Source: Rhizomys pruinosus (taxonomy: Eukaryota; Chordata; Mammalia; Rodentia; Spalacidae). From it: a DNA stretch of 64,000 nucleotides. Location: assembly GCA_009823505.1 (NCBI GenBank), contig VZQC01013971.1:311911-375910 (forward strand), read 5' to 3'. The notes under the pieces were generated by a model that saw nothing but the letters and a program-made list of their open reading frames with translations, was not told the origin of the DNA and ran no database searches. The translations under genes were made by a program, and so were the position numbers. The first letter of the stretch is position 1. Every line of letters begins with the position of its first letter. Below are positions 13,639 through 25,500 of this stretch, piece by piece.

Positions 13639-13750
13639 AAGCCAGGTGTGGTGGCACATGCCAATAATCCCAGCATTTGGGAAGTAGAACTAGAAGAATT
13701 TTGAGTAGTAGTTTGGGGCCAGCCTGGGGTACACAGTGAAACTCTGTCTC
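13639..13750 (+). mobile_element. B1-like SINE, diverged
   Basis: Plus strand from 'agccaggtgtggtggcacat' to 'gaaactctgtctc', with an atypical middle ('aactagaagaattttgag'). It leads into an AAAAT-repeat tail. Confidence 0.8.
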
Positions 13751-13814
13751 AAAATAAAATAAAATAAAATAAAATAAAATAAAATAAAATAAAATAAAAT
13801 AAAATAAAATAAAA
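13751..13814 (+). repeat. (AAAAT)n tail repeat
   Basis: About 13 uninterrupted 5-bp units, an expanded B1 poly-A tail. Confidence 0.97.
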
Positions 13815-14147
13815 CAAAAAAACTGGGAGGATGAAAGAGAGAGGTAGAGAAAGAGAGATCATTTGTTTTCCCAATTTTCTTGTTCTTTGAGTCTGTGATT
13901 CTTTTTCTTTTAGCTACTATTAAGGTAGGAAAAGGGATACATAAAACTATGAAAGAGTTCAGACAGAAAATATTCACTAGTCCATGCAAAGAAAACAAAA
14001 AAGCCAGATGTCAAAACAGACCTTCCAACACCCTGTAGTGGGTTCATTCTACCTTTATTAATTAAATGTCCATACTTACATAGCTCTGCTGTATCACTGT
14101 TTCTAACAACAACAATCTTGTGTTTCCACTTGTAGATGATTGATTAT
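13815..14147. other. Unassigned sequence
   Basis: Nothing recognised beyond the decayed end of the preceding A-rich tail. Confidence 0.35.
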
Positions 14148-14330
14148 ACAAATCAGAGGTTAGCAAACAACTGTGGACCACACCCGTCCTGATGCCTGCC
14201 CTGCCATGTTTTATTGGAGTGTAGTCACACTGCTCAATTACGTGTTGTTTATGACAGAGAAAAGTTGTGACAAAGAGTATATAATTCACAGAGTTTGAGA
14301 TACTTACCATATGACCCTTTCCAAAACAAT
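14148..14330 (+). mobile_element. hAT-like DNA transposon fossil
   Basis: 'cagaggttagcaaac', 'gttttattggagtgtagtcac' and 'aattacgtgttgtttatgac' follow the order of a known ancient mammalian hAT (Charlie-group) non-autonomous element. A second copy of the same family lies at 29815-29970. Confidence 0.6.
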
Positions 14331-14466
14331 TGCGAAGATCTGACATAAATGGTTGCACATATATGCTTTGAAAGACTACCACCAGTAAAAAAATTCAGAA
14401 GAAGTATATATGAGTGTATGGAAAGGGGTCCAATATCAGGAAAAGCTATTCAAAATGGTGCAAGCA

Positions 14467-14605
14467 TCTGGGTATGGGACACAAGCCTTTAATCCCAGCA
14501 CTCAGGAGGCAGAGCAGGCAGACCTCTGTGTGATTGAGGCCAGTCTGGTTTACATGGAGAGTTCCAGTCCAGCTGGGGCCACAAAGATAGACCATCTCAA
14601 CGACA
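14467..14605 (+). mobile_element. B1 SINE
   Basis: Plus-strand B1 with 'gcctttaatcccagcactc', 'gaggccagtctggtttac' and 'ccagctggggccacaaag'. Diverged at the tail. Confidence 0.86.
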
Positions 14606-14689
14606 GTGACAACCAATAGAAAAAAAAAAAACCTACTCCCCCTTACGCCACAATGGTGCACATATGAATGTTTAGGTTTCTATTTACCA

Positions 14690-14750
14690 GCACAAATTTT
14701 TGATTGTAGCCAATAGGTGTTTTTCTCATTTTAAAATGGGAATGCTTTTC
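14690..14750 (+). repeat. 60-bp dispersed repeat, copy 1
   Basis: 'agcacaaatttttgattg', 'agccaataggtgtttttct' and 'attttaaaatgggaatgctt' recur in the same order and orientation at 16552-16612. Family not recognised. Confidence 0.75.
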
Positions 14751-15620
14751 CCATTTTGAATCCTTTGATATATATATGCATATAGATATATATCCTTTGT
14801 TATATGTATCTAATTTTCATTATATATATATATATCAAAATTTTTGAAGAATATATTATATGTACCTGAAAATCTTCCTAATAAAAGTCTCTGAAGAATG
14901 AAATTAGAAGCTGAGACTGAGGAGTGGGAGGGTGAAGAGTGAGAGAAGAATTCCCTGTTATTGAAAAAGGGCCACATTGTGAATTTAGAATTGAAGAAAA
15001 ATATTATAAATAATACTCATAGAAGCAATGGGCATTTAAGTGCATTTTATTGTCAGGATTAATTAGTTCAATGGTATAGTAGTAATTATAGTTCAATTTT
15101 CTTATGGATGCTTTTGTTGAATTTTTGTGTAATAGTTTTTAATTCTTTGACTGGAAAAAGGATGTAAGTGTTGTCTCATGTGTCCATATCTATCTGCAAT
15201 TTAATTTTCAAAATTTGCTGAAAAGAATACAGTTTCCCTTTTCATTAGTGGAAAAAAATCATTGAGACATTTTCTCCTGATTATAAGGTTACACATTTAG
15301 TGTACTTTTATTCTGAGGAGTTTCATATAATAGTGCTGTTTTCTAATGTTATTTATGAACTCTCTTGGGAGTTCATTTTTAAGTTTCAGGAAAAATGCTT
15401 GATTTATATGTATCAAATTATTTTACTAGTTCTTTATAATAATCTGCAAACTAGAAAGAAATGTACTACCTGCCTTACAAAATAAAATTCGGGCACAGTT
15501 AGAGGGCAGTGAACACAGGAGAATCTCAAGGAGAATGTTTGATGGAGAGTGGATATGGCCTCATCTGAAAGAACTGCCCTGTAAGACCTCGAGTCACATA
15601 ACCTGTGGAAAAACGGGAAA
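14751..15620. other. AT-rich unassigned sequence
   Basis: Contains short TA-rich runs at about 14770-14835. No gene or family recognised. Confidence 0.4.
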
Positions 15621-15624
15621 ATAC

Positions 15625-15999
15625 GGGGCAGGGGAGATGGTTCAGTGGTTAAAGGCACTTGCCAATAGCCGGGCCCACATGGTGTCGCACACCTTTAATC
15701 TTAGCACTCAGGAGGCAGAGGCAGGCGGATCTTTGTGAGTTCAAGGCCAGCCTGGTCTACAGAGTGAGTTCCAAGACAGCTGGGGCTACAGGGAAATCCT
15801 GTCTTGAAAAGAGAAAAAAATAAAAAAAGAGAAAACAAAAGCATTTGCCAAGCAAGTGAGAGGACTGAGAATGCAGGGACAGGTGGCACCAGGGTGAGCC
15901 AGCACTGGCCTCCACACACATGCAGAAGCATACAGGTGCAGCCACACATGCCCGCACAAACACATACACGCCCACCATACACATACACATGAAAAAAGA
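15625..15999 (+). mobile_element. B3/B4-type SINE split by a B1
   Basis: The left part has the tRNA-like head 'ggggagatggttcagtggtt'. The right part (from 15852) has a 'ggcctccacacacatgc' tail rich in CA. Between them is a complete B1. Confidence 0.7.
15667..15838 (+). mobile_element. B1 SINE nested in another SINE
   Basis: B1 from 'gccgggcccacatggtg' to 'cctgtcttgaaaagag' and an A-rich tail. Near-perfect flanks aggcacttgccaa (15653-15665) and aagcatttgccaa (15839-15851) mark its insertion into the host SINE. Confidence 0.9.
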
Positions 16000-16078
16000 A
16001 ATAAAAATAAGAAATGGGTCCTTAAAAAATTAACAATAAGATCTCTTTCAGCACAAGGATTCTATTATTTATTCATCT

Positions 16079-16290
16079 TATTTTGGTTTTATGTGTATGA
16101 ATGTATTGCCTGCATGTATATAAGTGCACCTGTGTTGTTCAATGCCTCTGGAGGTCAGAAGACAACGTCAGATGCTCTACAACTGGAGTTACAGATGGTT
16201 GTTAGCCGTCATGTGGATGCTGGGATTCAAAACTGGGTCCTCTGCAAGAGCAGGCAGTGCTCTTAATTGCTGAGCTATCTCTCCAGTCCC
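16079..16290 (-). mobile_element. Older B2/B3 SINE
   Basis: Reverse copy with 'gtatgaatgtattgcctgc', 'ggaggtcagaaga' and 'tatctctccagtccc'. Clearly diverged from the young copies. Confidence 0.88.
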
Positions 16291-16346
16291 AGGATTCTTT
16301 TACAGTTAGACATAGCTGTTTCTTCATCTTTAAAATGGGAATGGTA

Positions 16347-16526
16347 AGCCGGGCGTGGTGGCGCACGCCTTTAATCCTAGCACTTGGGAGGCAGAGACAG
16401 GCGGATCTTTGTGAGTTCAAGGCCAGCCTGGTCTACAAGGTGAGTTCCAGGACAGCTGGGGCTACAGGGAGACCCTGGCTCGAAAAGACCAAACAAATAA
16501 ATAAATAAATAATAAATAAAAAAAAA
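16347..16526 (+). mobile_element. Young B1 SINE with target-site duplication
   Basis: Near-consensus B1 from 'agccgggcgtggtggcgc' to 'gctcgaaaagacc' and an AAAT-rich tail. Perfect 16-bp duplications taaaatgggaatggta lie at 16331-16346 and 16527-16542. Confidence 0.96.
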
Positions 16527-16551
16527 TAAAATGGGAATGGTAGCAAGGTCA

Positions 16552-16612
16552 GCACAAATTTTTATTTTGTTGCAGCCAATAGGTGTTTTTCTGATTTTAA
16601 AATGGGAATGCT
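16552..16612 (+). repeat. 60-bp dispersed repeat, copy 2
   Basis: Second copy of the segment at 14690-14750, with a few mismatches and a small indel. The copies are about 1.86 kb apart. Confidence 0.75.
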
Positions 16613-16673
16613 TGTGCTTGTATGTTTGAGATGCCTTTAAAGTATGAACGTCTGTATAAGAATGTTTCAAAAT

Positions 16674-16893
16674 GGGGGCTGGAGAGATGGTTTAGTGGTT
16701 AAGAGAGCTGACTGCTCTTGCAGAGGACCCGGGTTCGATCCCCAGCACCTACATGGCGGCTGAGAACTGTCTTTAACTCCAGTTCCAGGTGAATCCGAGA
16801 CCCTCTTCTGACCTCCGCGGCACTGCACGACACGGGTGTACAGACCTACATGCAGACAGTACACTCATACACATAATAAATAAATAAAATTAA
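16674..16893 (+). mobile_element. B2/B3 SINE
   Basis: Plus copy with an intact B box 'gggttcgatccccagcac' and a single 'aactccagttccagg' block. It forms an inverted pair with the next element. Confidence 0.94.
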
Positions 16894-16914
16894 AAAATAT
16901 TGAAAAAATAATGC

Positions 16915-17163
16915 TTCTTTTTTTATTTTTTATTTATTTTTGTATGTGTATGAATGTACTGTCTGCATGTAGGTCTGTGCACCCGTGTCGTGCGGTGCCG
17001 CGGAGGTCAGAGAGGGTCTCGGATTCCCCTGGAACTGGAGTTTTCCTGGAATTGGAGTTACAGACGGTTCTTAGCTGCCATGTGTGTGCTGGGGATCGAC
17101 CTTGGGTCCTCTGCAAGAGCAGTCGGTGCGGTACTCTTACCCACTAGGCTATCTCTCCAGCCC
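16915..17163 (-). mobile_element. B2/B3 SINE, 17-bp-duplication subfamily
   Basis: Reverse full-length copy with both 'cctggaactggagtt' and 'cctggaattggagtt'. Its tail lies only about 20 bp from the tail of the plus copy, giving a tail-to-tail palindrome of about 220 bp per arm. Confidence 0.94.
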
Positions 17164-17166
17164 GGC

Positions 17167-17168
<2 letters not shown>

Positions 17169-17210
<42 letters not shown>

Positions 17211-17211
17211 N
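17169..17211 (+). repeat. Poly-T run ending in an assembly N
   Basis: About 42 T residues and then one N at 17211. The single N suggests a collapsed or unresolved homopolymer join. Confidence 0.95.
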
Positions 17212-17300
17212 TGACCAGGCTGGCTTTGATCTCACAGAGAGCCAAGTACCTCTGCTTCCCAAGTGCTGAGATTAAAGGTGTGTACCACCACACCCAGCTA
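17212..17300 (-). mobile_element. B1 fragment
   Basis: Reverse B1 beginning in mid-element at 'tgaccaggctggctttgat'. The part expected between the poly-T tail and this point, about 55 bp, is absent exactly at the N. Confidence 0.88.
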
Positions 17301-19215
17301 TAGTATTTCTTTTGATATCAGTTAATGGTAATAAAGTTATAAATTAACTTAAAGAAAACTATTAAATACCACAAGCAGAATGCAGAGATGGCAAAACTTG
17401 TGATGGCGACACGTGACTAAGTTCAGGAAACTGTATTTGGGAGAAATAATCTTCACTTGGAATTTCTTCTTCACCATACGGTTCTCAACTGGCATTGTTT
17501 AATCTGCCATGGCTGCGAACATACTGTGATGAAATAAGACATATGGGGCCTTTAGTAGTAAAAGAGGAAAAAAAGAAGCAGCAGATGCTTGATGTATTCA
17601 GGAAAGAAACCCTGCTGTAGCTGAAATGCTGGCCGATGTAGTGTCCAGAGCCCTGGCTGGCATAGGTTCAGCTGGTGTCACTGAAAGAACAAAAGCAATA
17701 GCAAGAGGACGGAAACGTGCAGTCATTCTGCAGTTGGTCCAGGACTCCAGGGTTACCAAAGTGCTAGGATGCTCAAGTCCGTTCTGTACAGTCCTCTGGT
17801 CTTCATTTAGGATAGGGAAGTTGCTTGGTCTCTAGTGCCTGCCCCTGTCTATGGCTGCTGAGCTACAATTCAGATGGCTAAGGCACTGCTTATGTAGCAG
17901 CTCAAAGGCAAGATAGGGTGTCTCTCTTGATAAGTCATTAAAAAAAAAAATCCATCTCTGAAGCCTGCCATTTAATCTCAGCAGGAGAATTGGAATTTTT
18001 CAGCCACACTGTGATTTTATTCCTGTAGAGCCTTATATGAATTATTAAGGTTTTAAGGAAAGAGAGCAAATAGAGTTCTGCAAGGTAATCAAAAGCAAAT
18101 ATGCTAATTTAGGCCCCTAGGACAGTTGTTTTTTAAGCAGGAGTAACATTAAGTTTAGATCAGTTATTCATCTAAATTAAGGTAATGGAGAAAGAGAGCA
18201 ATACCAGCAAATTACCTTTGGTCAGAACCAGCCCTGTCTTGGACTCTTTCTTAATCTTGCTTCTCCGTGTAAACCTAGTTACTAGGATACGGACGTGTGG
18301 CAGCATCTTTATTAGAAATTGTGTGGGAGAAAAAAAAAAGGTCAGAGGCTCATTTCCAATAACGGTTTGACAAGTGACACAGAGAAAAGAGCAGGAAGGA
18401 ACTGAGGTTGTGGTGCTTCCTTATATCAAGATTTTGAGATAATAGTACGTGAAAGGGAAATTTCTAGGAATACATTTTATTAATCTCACAGCTCAAAGAA
18501 AAAGAGACATGGTATCATATCATCATCAAAATTAAAACAAGGAAGGTAGAAAAGATAAACAACTTTTGGGAAAAGAATAAAATCCCATCAGCCATCACTG
18601 ATGGAAATTTTCTTAACTCAGATTGGGTTCAAGAGCCCTGGACTTAGACATTAGAAGACACGCTGCCAGTTTGAAAACAAATAGGTGGAGGGCATAAGCA
18701 CTGGAGAAAATTGTACAAGATCCAGGGGACTGTCCTTGAGCACAGGTCCACACAGGGTCATAGCCTCTTCTACAGTAGGCCTTATCTCTACTTACACTGT
18801 ATTTGTCTCAGAATGGAGATGCATTTGTAAAGTTAATACAAAGGAAAAATTTCTTGAGTTAAGCTCTCTCTTACCATTGGTTTTTAACAAAATCATAGCT
18901 ACACTAGTGAACATATTTTACTAATCAGAGATACATTAAATCAACAGCGTCAAGCTATTCAAATTCAGTTCTAGTAAGTTACTGAAATTCACAAAATGAT
19001 GAAAAGCTCTATGCCAAAGTCTAAATTGTTAATATAGCAATACACTAGGATAAGTGAACAAGTAAGTAAGAGCACTGATACTGGACTCAAGCCTTCTCTT
19101 TCCTTTCCTGTTCTTCCCTCAGCAACACCACCTTGCCCAGAGGCAGTGGTGGTTAAGGCGGAGCTTACCCATTTTAACGTCCAATAAACCTGTCACAGAA
19201 ACTCAGGTGGAGCAA
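17301..19215. other. Unassigned sequence
   Basis: Repeat-poor. A 69-codon plus frame at 17626-17835 has no recognisable homology. A MIR-like scrap may lie at 18630-18680 ('gagccctggacttagacatt'). Confidence 0.35.
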
Positions 19216-19345
19216 CTGAGTAGTGGTATACCCTTGGAAAGGTTACACAGGTCTTCTCAGGCTCAGTTTCTTCAACCATGAAATGGACTCATTCGATAAT
19301 TAAATGAGATCCTGTATTTAAGCTGAAGACATTAGTTACCATTAT
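19216..19345 (+). mobile_element. MIR-like SINE
   Basis: 'ggctcagtttcttcaacca', 'gaaatggactcattcgata' and 'taaatgagatcctgt' follow the MIR core order. Confidence 0.65.
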
Positions 19346-19372
19346 AGTTATTGTTATTAGAGGTCCTCCCCC

Positions 19373-19492
19373 TTTTTTTAGAACAATGTCTCATTATGTA
19401 GTCCAAACTGGCATTGAATTCATGATCCTCCTATCTCAGCCTTCCAAATTCTGAGATTATAAGCATGCACCACCATACCCACCTCTATCGTC
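19373..19492 (-). mobile_element. Old B1-like fragment
   Basis: Reverse copy: 'ctcattatgtagtccaaac', 'ttgaattcatgatcctcc', 'gattataagcatgcaccacc'. Strongly diverged. Confidence 0.7.
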
Positions 19493-19602
19493 AGGACTTT
19501 GAGAGTGACCTAGTTAAAAACACTCCTCTTTCCTGCCTAACACTGAACCTATTAAGAGGTAGACATCTATATCTATTTCTTCGTTTCTGAATGAAAACCT
19601 CC

Positions 19603-20012
19603 TGTGATGGTTAATATTGATTTTCCACTTGATGGAATCTAGAATCATGGAAGAGACAGGCCTCTGGGCATGCCTGTGAAAATTTATCTTGATTAGTTGG
19701 GCCTTTAGTTGCGCCAGTGAAGGATTATCTTGATTAAGTTAAATGAGGTGGGAAGTCTCCCTCAGAATGCAGATGGCACCACTACCAAGACTTTTTTCCT
19801 AGAGTTCATAAAAATGAGAATGATCCAGACATCCATCACTCTCTGCTTCTTGATGGTGGTGGGGGCAGTATGAACAGCTGCCCAAACCTCCTGCGTCCTG
19901 GACTTCCCTGCCCAGATGGACTCTATCTTCAAACTGTGAGTCAGAGTAAATCCTTTCTCCCTTAAGTTGCTTTTGTCATGGTATTTTATCATAGAATCAG
20001 AAACACAGACTA
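19603..20012 (+). mobile_element. MaLR-type LTR
   Basis: Begins TGTGATGGTTAAT and has a 'taaatcctttctcccttaag' end and a 'catggtattttatcatag' terminus. A different subfamily from the LTR at 5187. No clear target-site duplication. Confidence 0.7.
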
Positions 20013-20464
20013 TGACTCTGTCCTTCAGTGACTGGCACAGCTGGACAAGGACCTAGCAAGGCTGGAACATTCTCTCTTGCTAGGCGGGTGTTTCAATAAA
20101 GAGAGGCTGGAGATTCTGAGTCAGGGCTTTCCAGATGCTAAACTTCTCTGCCATCCCTTCTCTCTTAGGACAGAATGGAGGGCTTAAAAAAAGCTGAGAT
20201 CCCTCAAGCAGAAACCTTGAGATTTTTCTCCAAATGTTATAACTTTGATTCCTGTAAAATTAGAAAATTGATGTCTTACAGACTAAAAACATTATTCAAT
20301 ACTTAAATTTCTCTATGTGACTATATTTAAATATATTATAAAATATTATATGTATAATATTTTTCTCCTTTTAATGTTTTTTTCTTGATGGGAAGTTGAA
20401 CTATTTTGCTCTTAATTATTGCCTTCTTCCAACTAAAGGATTTTACAGTTTCCTTTGGTCAGAA
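20013..20464. other. Unassigned AT-rich sequence
   Basis: Nothing recognised. Confidence 0.35.
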
Positions 20465-21177
20465 TTTTGTATCATCTTGGTGTTGTGGTAACACTTGATA
20501 GATCGAGTGATACCTAAGACAATTCTAGACAAGTTTCTCAAGGAACTTTGGAGGTGATTAGGCCATGAGGGCTTTGACCTGATCAATGATTTAGTCTACT
20601 GATTGAAAGTTTGAATATGGGCTGGAGAGATGGCCTAGCGGTTGAGAGCACCGACCGCTCTTGCAGAGGACCCGGGTTCGATCCCCAGCACCCACATGGC
20701 AGCCGAGAGTCCTCTGAAACTCCAATTCCAGGAGAACTCCAGTTCCAGGGGAGTCCGACACCCTCTTCTGAGCTCCGCGGCGTTGCACGTCACTGGTGCA
20801 CAGACTTGCATGCAGACCATTCATACACATATGGAAATAAATAATAATAAAAAAAGAAAGTTTGAATAGACTGTTGGGAGGGTGTGGGAATATGACAGGT
20901 GGGTCTTATTTGTAGGAGTGGATTGCCGGGAGGGGGTGACTTTGACGGGTATATATTGGCTCTGGTCCCTTCCTGTTTCTTTCACTCCACTTCCTGATCA
21001 CCATGAGGTAAGAACTTTGCTTGCCACGTGCTTCTGCTTCTATGATGTTCAACGTCATCTTAGGCTCACAGCAATGGAGTGAGTAGACCATGGCCTGAGC
21101 CTCTGAATCTACAGCCTTTTCCCATTTAAGTTGTTTTTTCCAGATGTTTGATCATAATGATGCAAAACTAACATACT
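20465..21177 (+). mobile_element. MaLR-type LTR split by a B2
   Basis: 'ggaggtgattaggccatgag' before the B2, then 'ttcctgatcaccatgagg' and 'atttaagttgttttttcc' after it, match the layout of an old MaLR LTR. Boundaries are approximate. Confidence 0.6.
20618..20856 (+). mobile_element. Young B2/B3 SINE, 17-bp-duplication subfamily
   Basis: Near-consensus copy with an intact B box 'gggttcgatccc' and two adjacent 17-bp blocks. Perfect 13-bp duplications gaaagtttgaata lie at 20605-20617 and 20857-20869. Confidence 0.97.
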
Positions 21178-21935
21178 TTCCAGATATTAATGTGGATTTC
21201 TTTGTCCCACTAATTTTGGCTATTTTTGCACGATGGACTGATATACAATAGACATGTAATATGTGAATCGAATGTTTGTAATATGAGATAAGCCACATAT
21301 AATCAGAAGCTGTAAATTGGCTTGTGTGATTCCCAAGGAGCCTTTTGTGGCCTATTGAAGTGCCTATCTGGTTACTTTTGCAAACAACATACCTTCAGTT
21401 GACCTGCATTCCTCATGCAAAGGCATAAATGCATAAACCAAGTTCAGTTTGTTTGGGTGACAGCCAAGTAAACTTGACACCACACAATTTGTTCTTACTA
21501 GGCAGTTTCTGGGTCATTAGCTCAAATGAGAAGGAATCAAAGGTCAAAAATAGCCTGTAGAAAACCTATGCTCTGAGTCAGCCCAACACCTGTTTGTTCA
21601 TTTATTAGTAACATAAGCCTTTCCAGTAAGCACTTTTTGAGTTTGACAAAGAATAGGACAAGGTCAAATACTGGTCAGGCGGTAAAGTGTTACAAGTAGT
21701 GTCAGAGACAGCATGATGCATATGGGGGACTCCTAGATCTTCCAATTTTTATATTAACAACCAGTGTTTTTGTTGAAGCTTCTTATGTTCTAGTTGGAAG
21801 TATACTAAATTGTTGTAGAGTACTTACATATCTATTTGACAGATGGGCATTGCAAGTGTGCATTTTGTTCTGTGAAATGGATTGTGGCCAGTGTGTTAAA
21901 TATTACTGTAAAATTTTTAAACCATTTTTTCTAGT
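21178..21935. other. Unassigned sequence
   Basis: No gene or family recognised. Confidence 0.35.
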
Positions 21936-22008
21936 GGTTCTGGGGATCAAACACAAGACCTTTCACATGCTTGGCAAGTGCTCTACCAATGAGCCATAGA
22001 CCCAGCCC
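21936..22008 (-). mobile_element. ID-type SINE
   Basis: Reverse ID element: 'gttctggggatcaaac', 'gcttggcaagtgctctacc' and 'gagccatagacccagccc'. This is the tRNA-Ala-like ID/BC1 core. Confidence 0.85.
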
Positions 22009-22164
22009 TAAAAATTATACTCAAAAACTTCCAAAATCTAGTAAAACCAATTTATGCTGAGAACCATTAAAGTAAACTTTGATGTTTATTTATTTGATTT
22101 CTTCAGTGGAATTACTTTTTTTCCTTTGTGAGTGACTAAAGATGAAGGCTTTAAAACATGCTTC

Positions 22165-22334
22165 ATTTATTATTTTCATTTTATGAGTATGAATGTTTTG
22201 CATGCACATAAGTGCACCTGGGTCCTACAATACCAGTGGAGGCCAAAAGAGGGTGTCAGATTCCTTATGACTGGAGTTTGCTGTCATGTAGTGTTGGTAA
22301 CTGAACCCAGGTCCTCTGCAAGAGCAGCCCTCTT
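22165..22334 (-). mobile_element. Old B2/B3 SINE fragment
   Basis: Reverse copy with 'gagtatgaatgttttgcatg', 'cagtggaggccaaaagaggg' and 'gtcctctgcaagagcag'. The element's 5' end is missing at the right. Confidence 0.85.
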
Positions 22335-23233
22335 GAAATTTCCCACATCAACCTTGTTACGTCAGCTGGTTTTGTCGTTACATGCAGATCTTGTTAGACT
22401 AACGTGCTCTGGAGGTTTCCTGCTTCCCCATCATGTCCAGAATGCCTTAAGTTCCAGCAAGTATCTTGTCCCTCTGGCTCTTGCATTCTCTGCTCCCTCT
22501 CATGTGATGTTCCCTGAGCTTTAGGTGTAGAAAGTGCATTGTAGACATGTCACTTAGGGTGTGTCACCTCAAAGATACTTATTCTTTGTGTTTGACTAGC
22601 TCTGGAACTTTGTAATGGTCTCCATCTATTGCAAAAACAAGCTTATTTGATAAGTGGTGAGAGGTACAATTATAAGTGTAAGGTTGCATGTTTAGGATAT
22701 AATAAGAAATTACATTGGTCTAGGGAAGTTTTTCTTTGGGACCTATCATCTCTCCAGCCATGTGTACTTGCTATATTTACAGTAGCATGCATCATTTTCT
22801 TCCTATTGAGTGGACCTTAAGACCATTACATTCCTGCCGATTACCCCCAGATAAAAGTTCCCCTACTGCACCAACAGAGATTATTTGCTAGGCCAATTAT
22901 TGCTGTGGCTCATTCACAGGCTTTGTAGCTAGGTACAATCATTGGTTAATTTTTATCCTTTGGAGGTTTACACAGCATCTTCTGATGCTATAAGAGCTAG
23001 CTGGTCTTTAGGAAGAGGATTTCAAGGTCATTTACAGCTCAATTACTCCAAGTCTTGTGCCCACAGTATGTCATAGCTTTACCAATAAGTTCTTACCTCT
23101 AGTTCTAAGAGGTAATCAAGGGATACGGCAGTAGCCTCTGTTATTTTGAGAGTCTCTTGGACTAGCTTCACCAACAATGCAAAGGGAGGTTTCCCTTGAA
23201 TGGCACTGTGACTTTTGTTATATAACCTTCAGC

Positions 23234-23264
23234 TATACACATACACACCACACACACATACACA

Positions 23265-23300
<36 letters not shown>
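23234..23300 (+). repeat. (CA)n microsatellite in L1 3' UTR
   Basis: CA repeats with early interruptions, then a pure run to 23300. Confidence 0.95.
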
Positions 23301-23302
<2 letters not shown>

Positions 23303-25500
23303 TCCATAGGGTTATGAACTAATATATTTGCTTTTGTTTTTCACAACATCCTAAGCATTCTTCATCTCTCTTCTCTCCCCCTGTGTAATGTTCCCTGTTA
23401 CCGCCCCATTTAAAGTATCTGCATTTTTCCCTTTTAATGTTTGATAACACCTCTATCCCGTTATCCCCCTCCATCTCTAAAATTCTTACATCTCCTTTAC
23501 CCCCTGGCTCCTTTCCATTTTCTTGGATACTGTGGTTACATCATTTTTGCTCACATTTAAGGATTTGGAGCTAAGACCCACAAATGAGAGAGATCCATTT
23601 CTTAGCTTTCTGAATCTGTTACCTAACATTATAACAATTTCTAATTCTATCCATTTTCCTGAAGAATTTCATGATTTTGTTTTACTTTACCACTGAATGC
23701 TGAGTAGAACTCCATCATGTAAATGTAGCACATTTTCATTATCTATTCAACAGCCGAGGGACATTTGGCTTGCTTCTATTTCCTAGCTATTGTGAAAAGA
23801 GCAGGAACAAACATGGATGAACAAGTATCTTTGTAGTATGATATTGAGTCCTTTGGGTTTATGTCAAGGAGTAGTTTAGCTGGATTATACAGTGGACCTA
23901 TTTTAGTGTTTTAAAAATTCTCCACACTGATTTCTATAGTGGTTGCACCAGTTTTTAATCTCACCAGCAATGAACAAGGGTCCCCAGTTCTGCACATTCT
24001 CATTAGTATTTGTTATCAGTTTTCCTCTTGATGTTAGCCAGTCTGACTGGGGTTAGGTGAAATCTGAAAGTAGTTTTAATTTGCATTTCCTTAATTACTA
24101 AGGATTTTGAACACTTTTAAAGTTGTTTCTTGGCCATTTTTATTTCTTCTTTGAAAAAAAAATGTTCAGATCCATAGCTCAAATTTTAAACTGGGTTATT
24201 TGTTTTCTTGGTTCTTTGTTTTTGAATTCTTTTTATATTCTGGATATTAATCCTCTATCAATAGATTGTATAGTTGTCAAATATTTCCCCCTATTCTACA
24301 GACTTCCTTTTTACCCAATTAGTTGCTTCCTTTACTGCACAGAAGCCTTTAGTTTAATGAGGCTTCACTTGTTGATTGTTGACCTTAGTTCCTGAGAGGA
24401 TGAAGCCTGATTTATAAAGTCCTTTCCTTCACATATATCTTATAAGGTACTACTTGTGTTTTCTTCTAATGGCTTCAGCATTTCAGGTTTCATGTTGAGG
24501 TCTTTGATCCATTTGGAGTTGCTTATTGTTCAAAGTGATACATATAGATCTAATTTCATTCTTCTACAAGTGGAGATTCATTTTTCCCAGCACTATTTGT
24601 TGAAGATGCTATTTTTCCTCCAGGGTGATTTGTTGGCATCTTTGTCAAATATTAGGTGGCTGAAATTGCATACAGTCATGTTCAGGTCCTCTGTTTTGTT
24701 CCATTGATCTACAAGTGTGTTTTTGCCAATATCATGTTGTTTTTATGACTATGGCTCTGGAATATGTTTTGAGATCTGGTATAGTGATCTCCCCAGCATT
24801 GGTCTTAATGCTCAGACTCACTTTGGCTATCCAGGGTCTTTCGTAGGTCCAAAATGTTTCAGAATAGTATTTTTTATTTTTGCAAAGAATGTCATGAGGA
24901 TTTTTATTGGGATTCCATTGAATCTATAAATTGCTTTTGTTAGGATCAGTATTAATTCTACTAATCTATGAGCATGAAAGTTCTCATCTCCTAATATCTT
25001 TCTCAGTATCTTTCCTCAAAGATTTAAAGTTCTCATTGTAGAAATATTTAATGACCTTGGTCAGATTTATTCTTAAATATTTTGTTTTATTTTTTGAGGT
25101 CATTGTGAATTAGATTTCTTTCTATGACTGCTTGTTACTGATATATTGGAAGGCTAGTGATATTTGTAGATTGATTTTGCATCCTGACACTTTGCTGAAA
25201 GTGATTATTTCTAGAAATTTTCTGGCATAATTTTTGGGATCTCATGTATAATATCATATCATCTATGACTATCATCTATCTTCTTCTTTTCCAATTAGTA
25301 GCCCTTTAATTTCCTTCTCTTGCCTTATTGTTCTAGTTAGGGCCAAACGATTATATTGAAAAGGACTGAGAACTGTGAACAGCCCTGCCTGGTTCCTGAT
25401 TTTAATGGGAATGCTTTGAGTTTTCTCCATTTAGAATGATGTTGGCTGTGGTTCTTCTTATACAGTCTTAATTTTGTTGAGGTATCGTCCCTGTGTCCAG

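Noticed and set aside
17626..17835. 69-codon frame as possible gene fragment
   Set aside because: No recognisable family, no splice context, and stops directly upstream.
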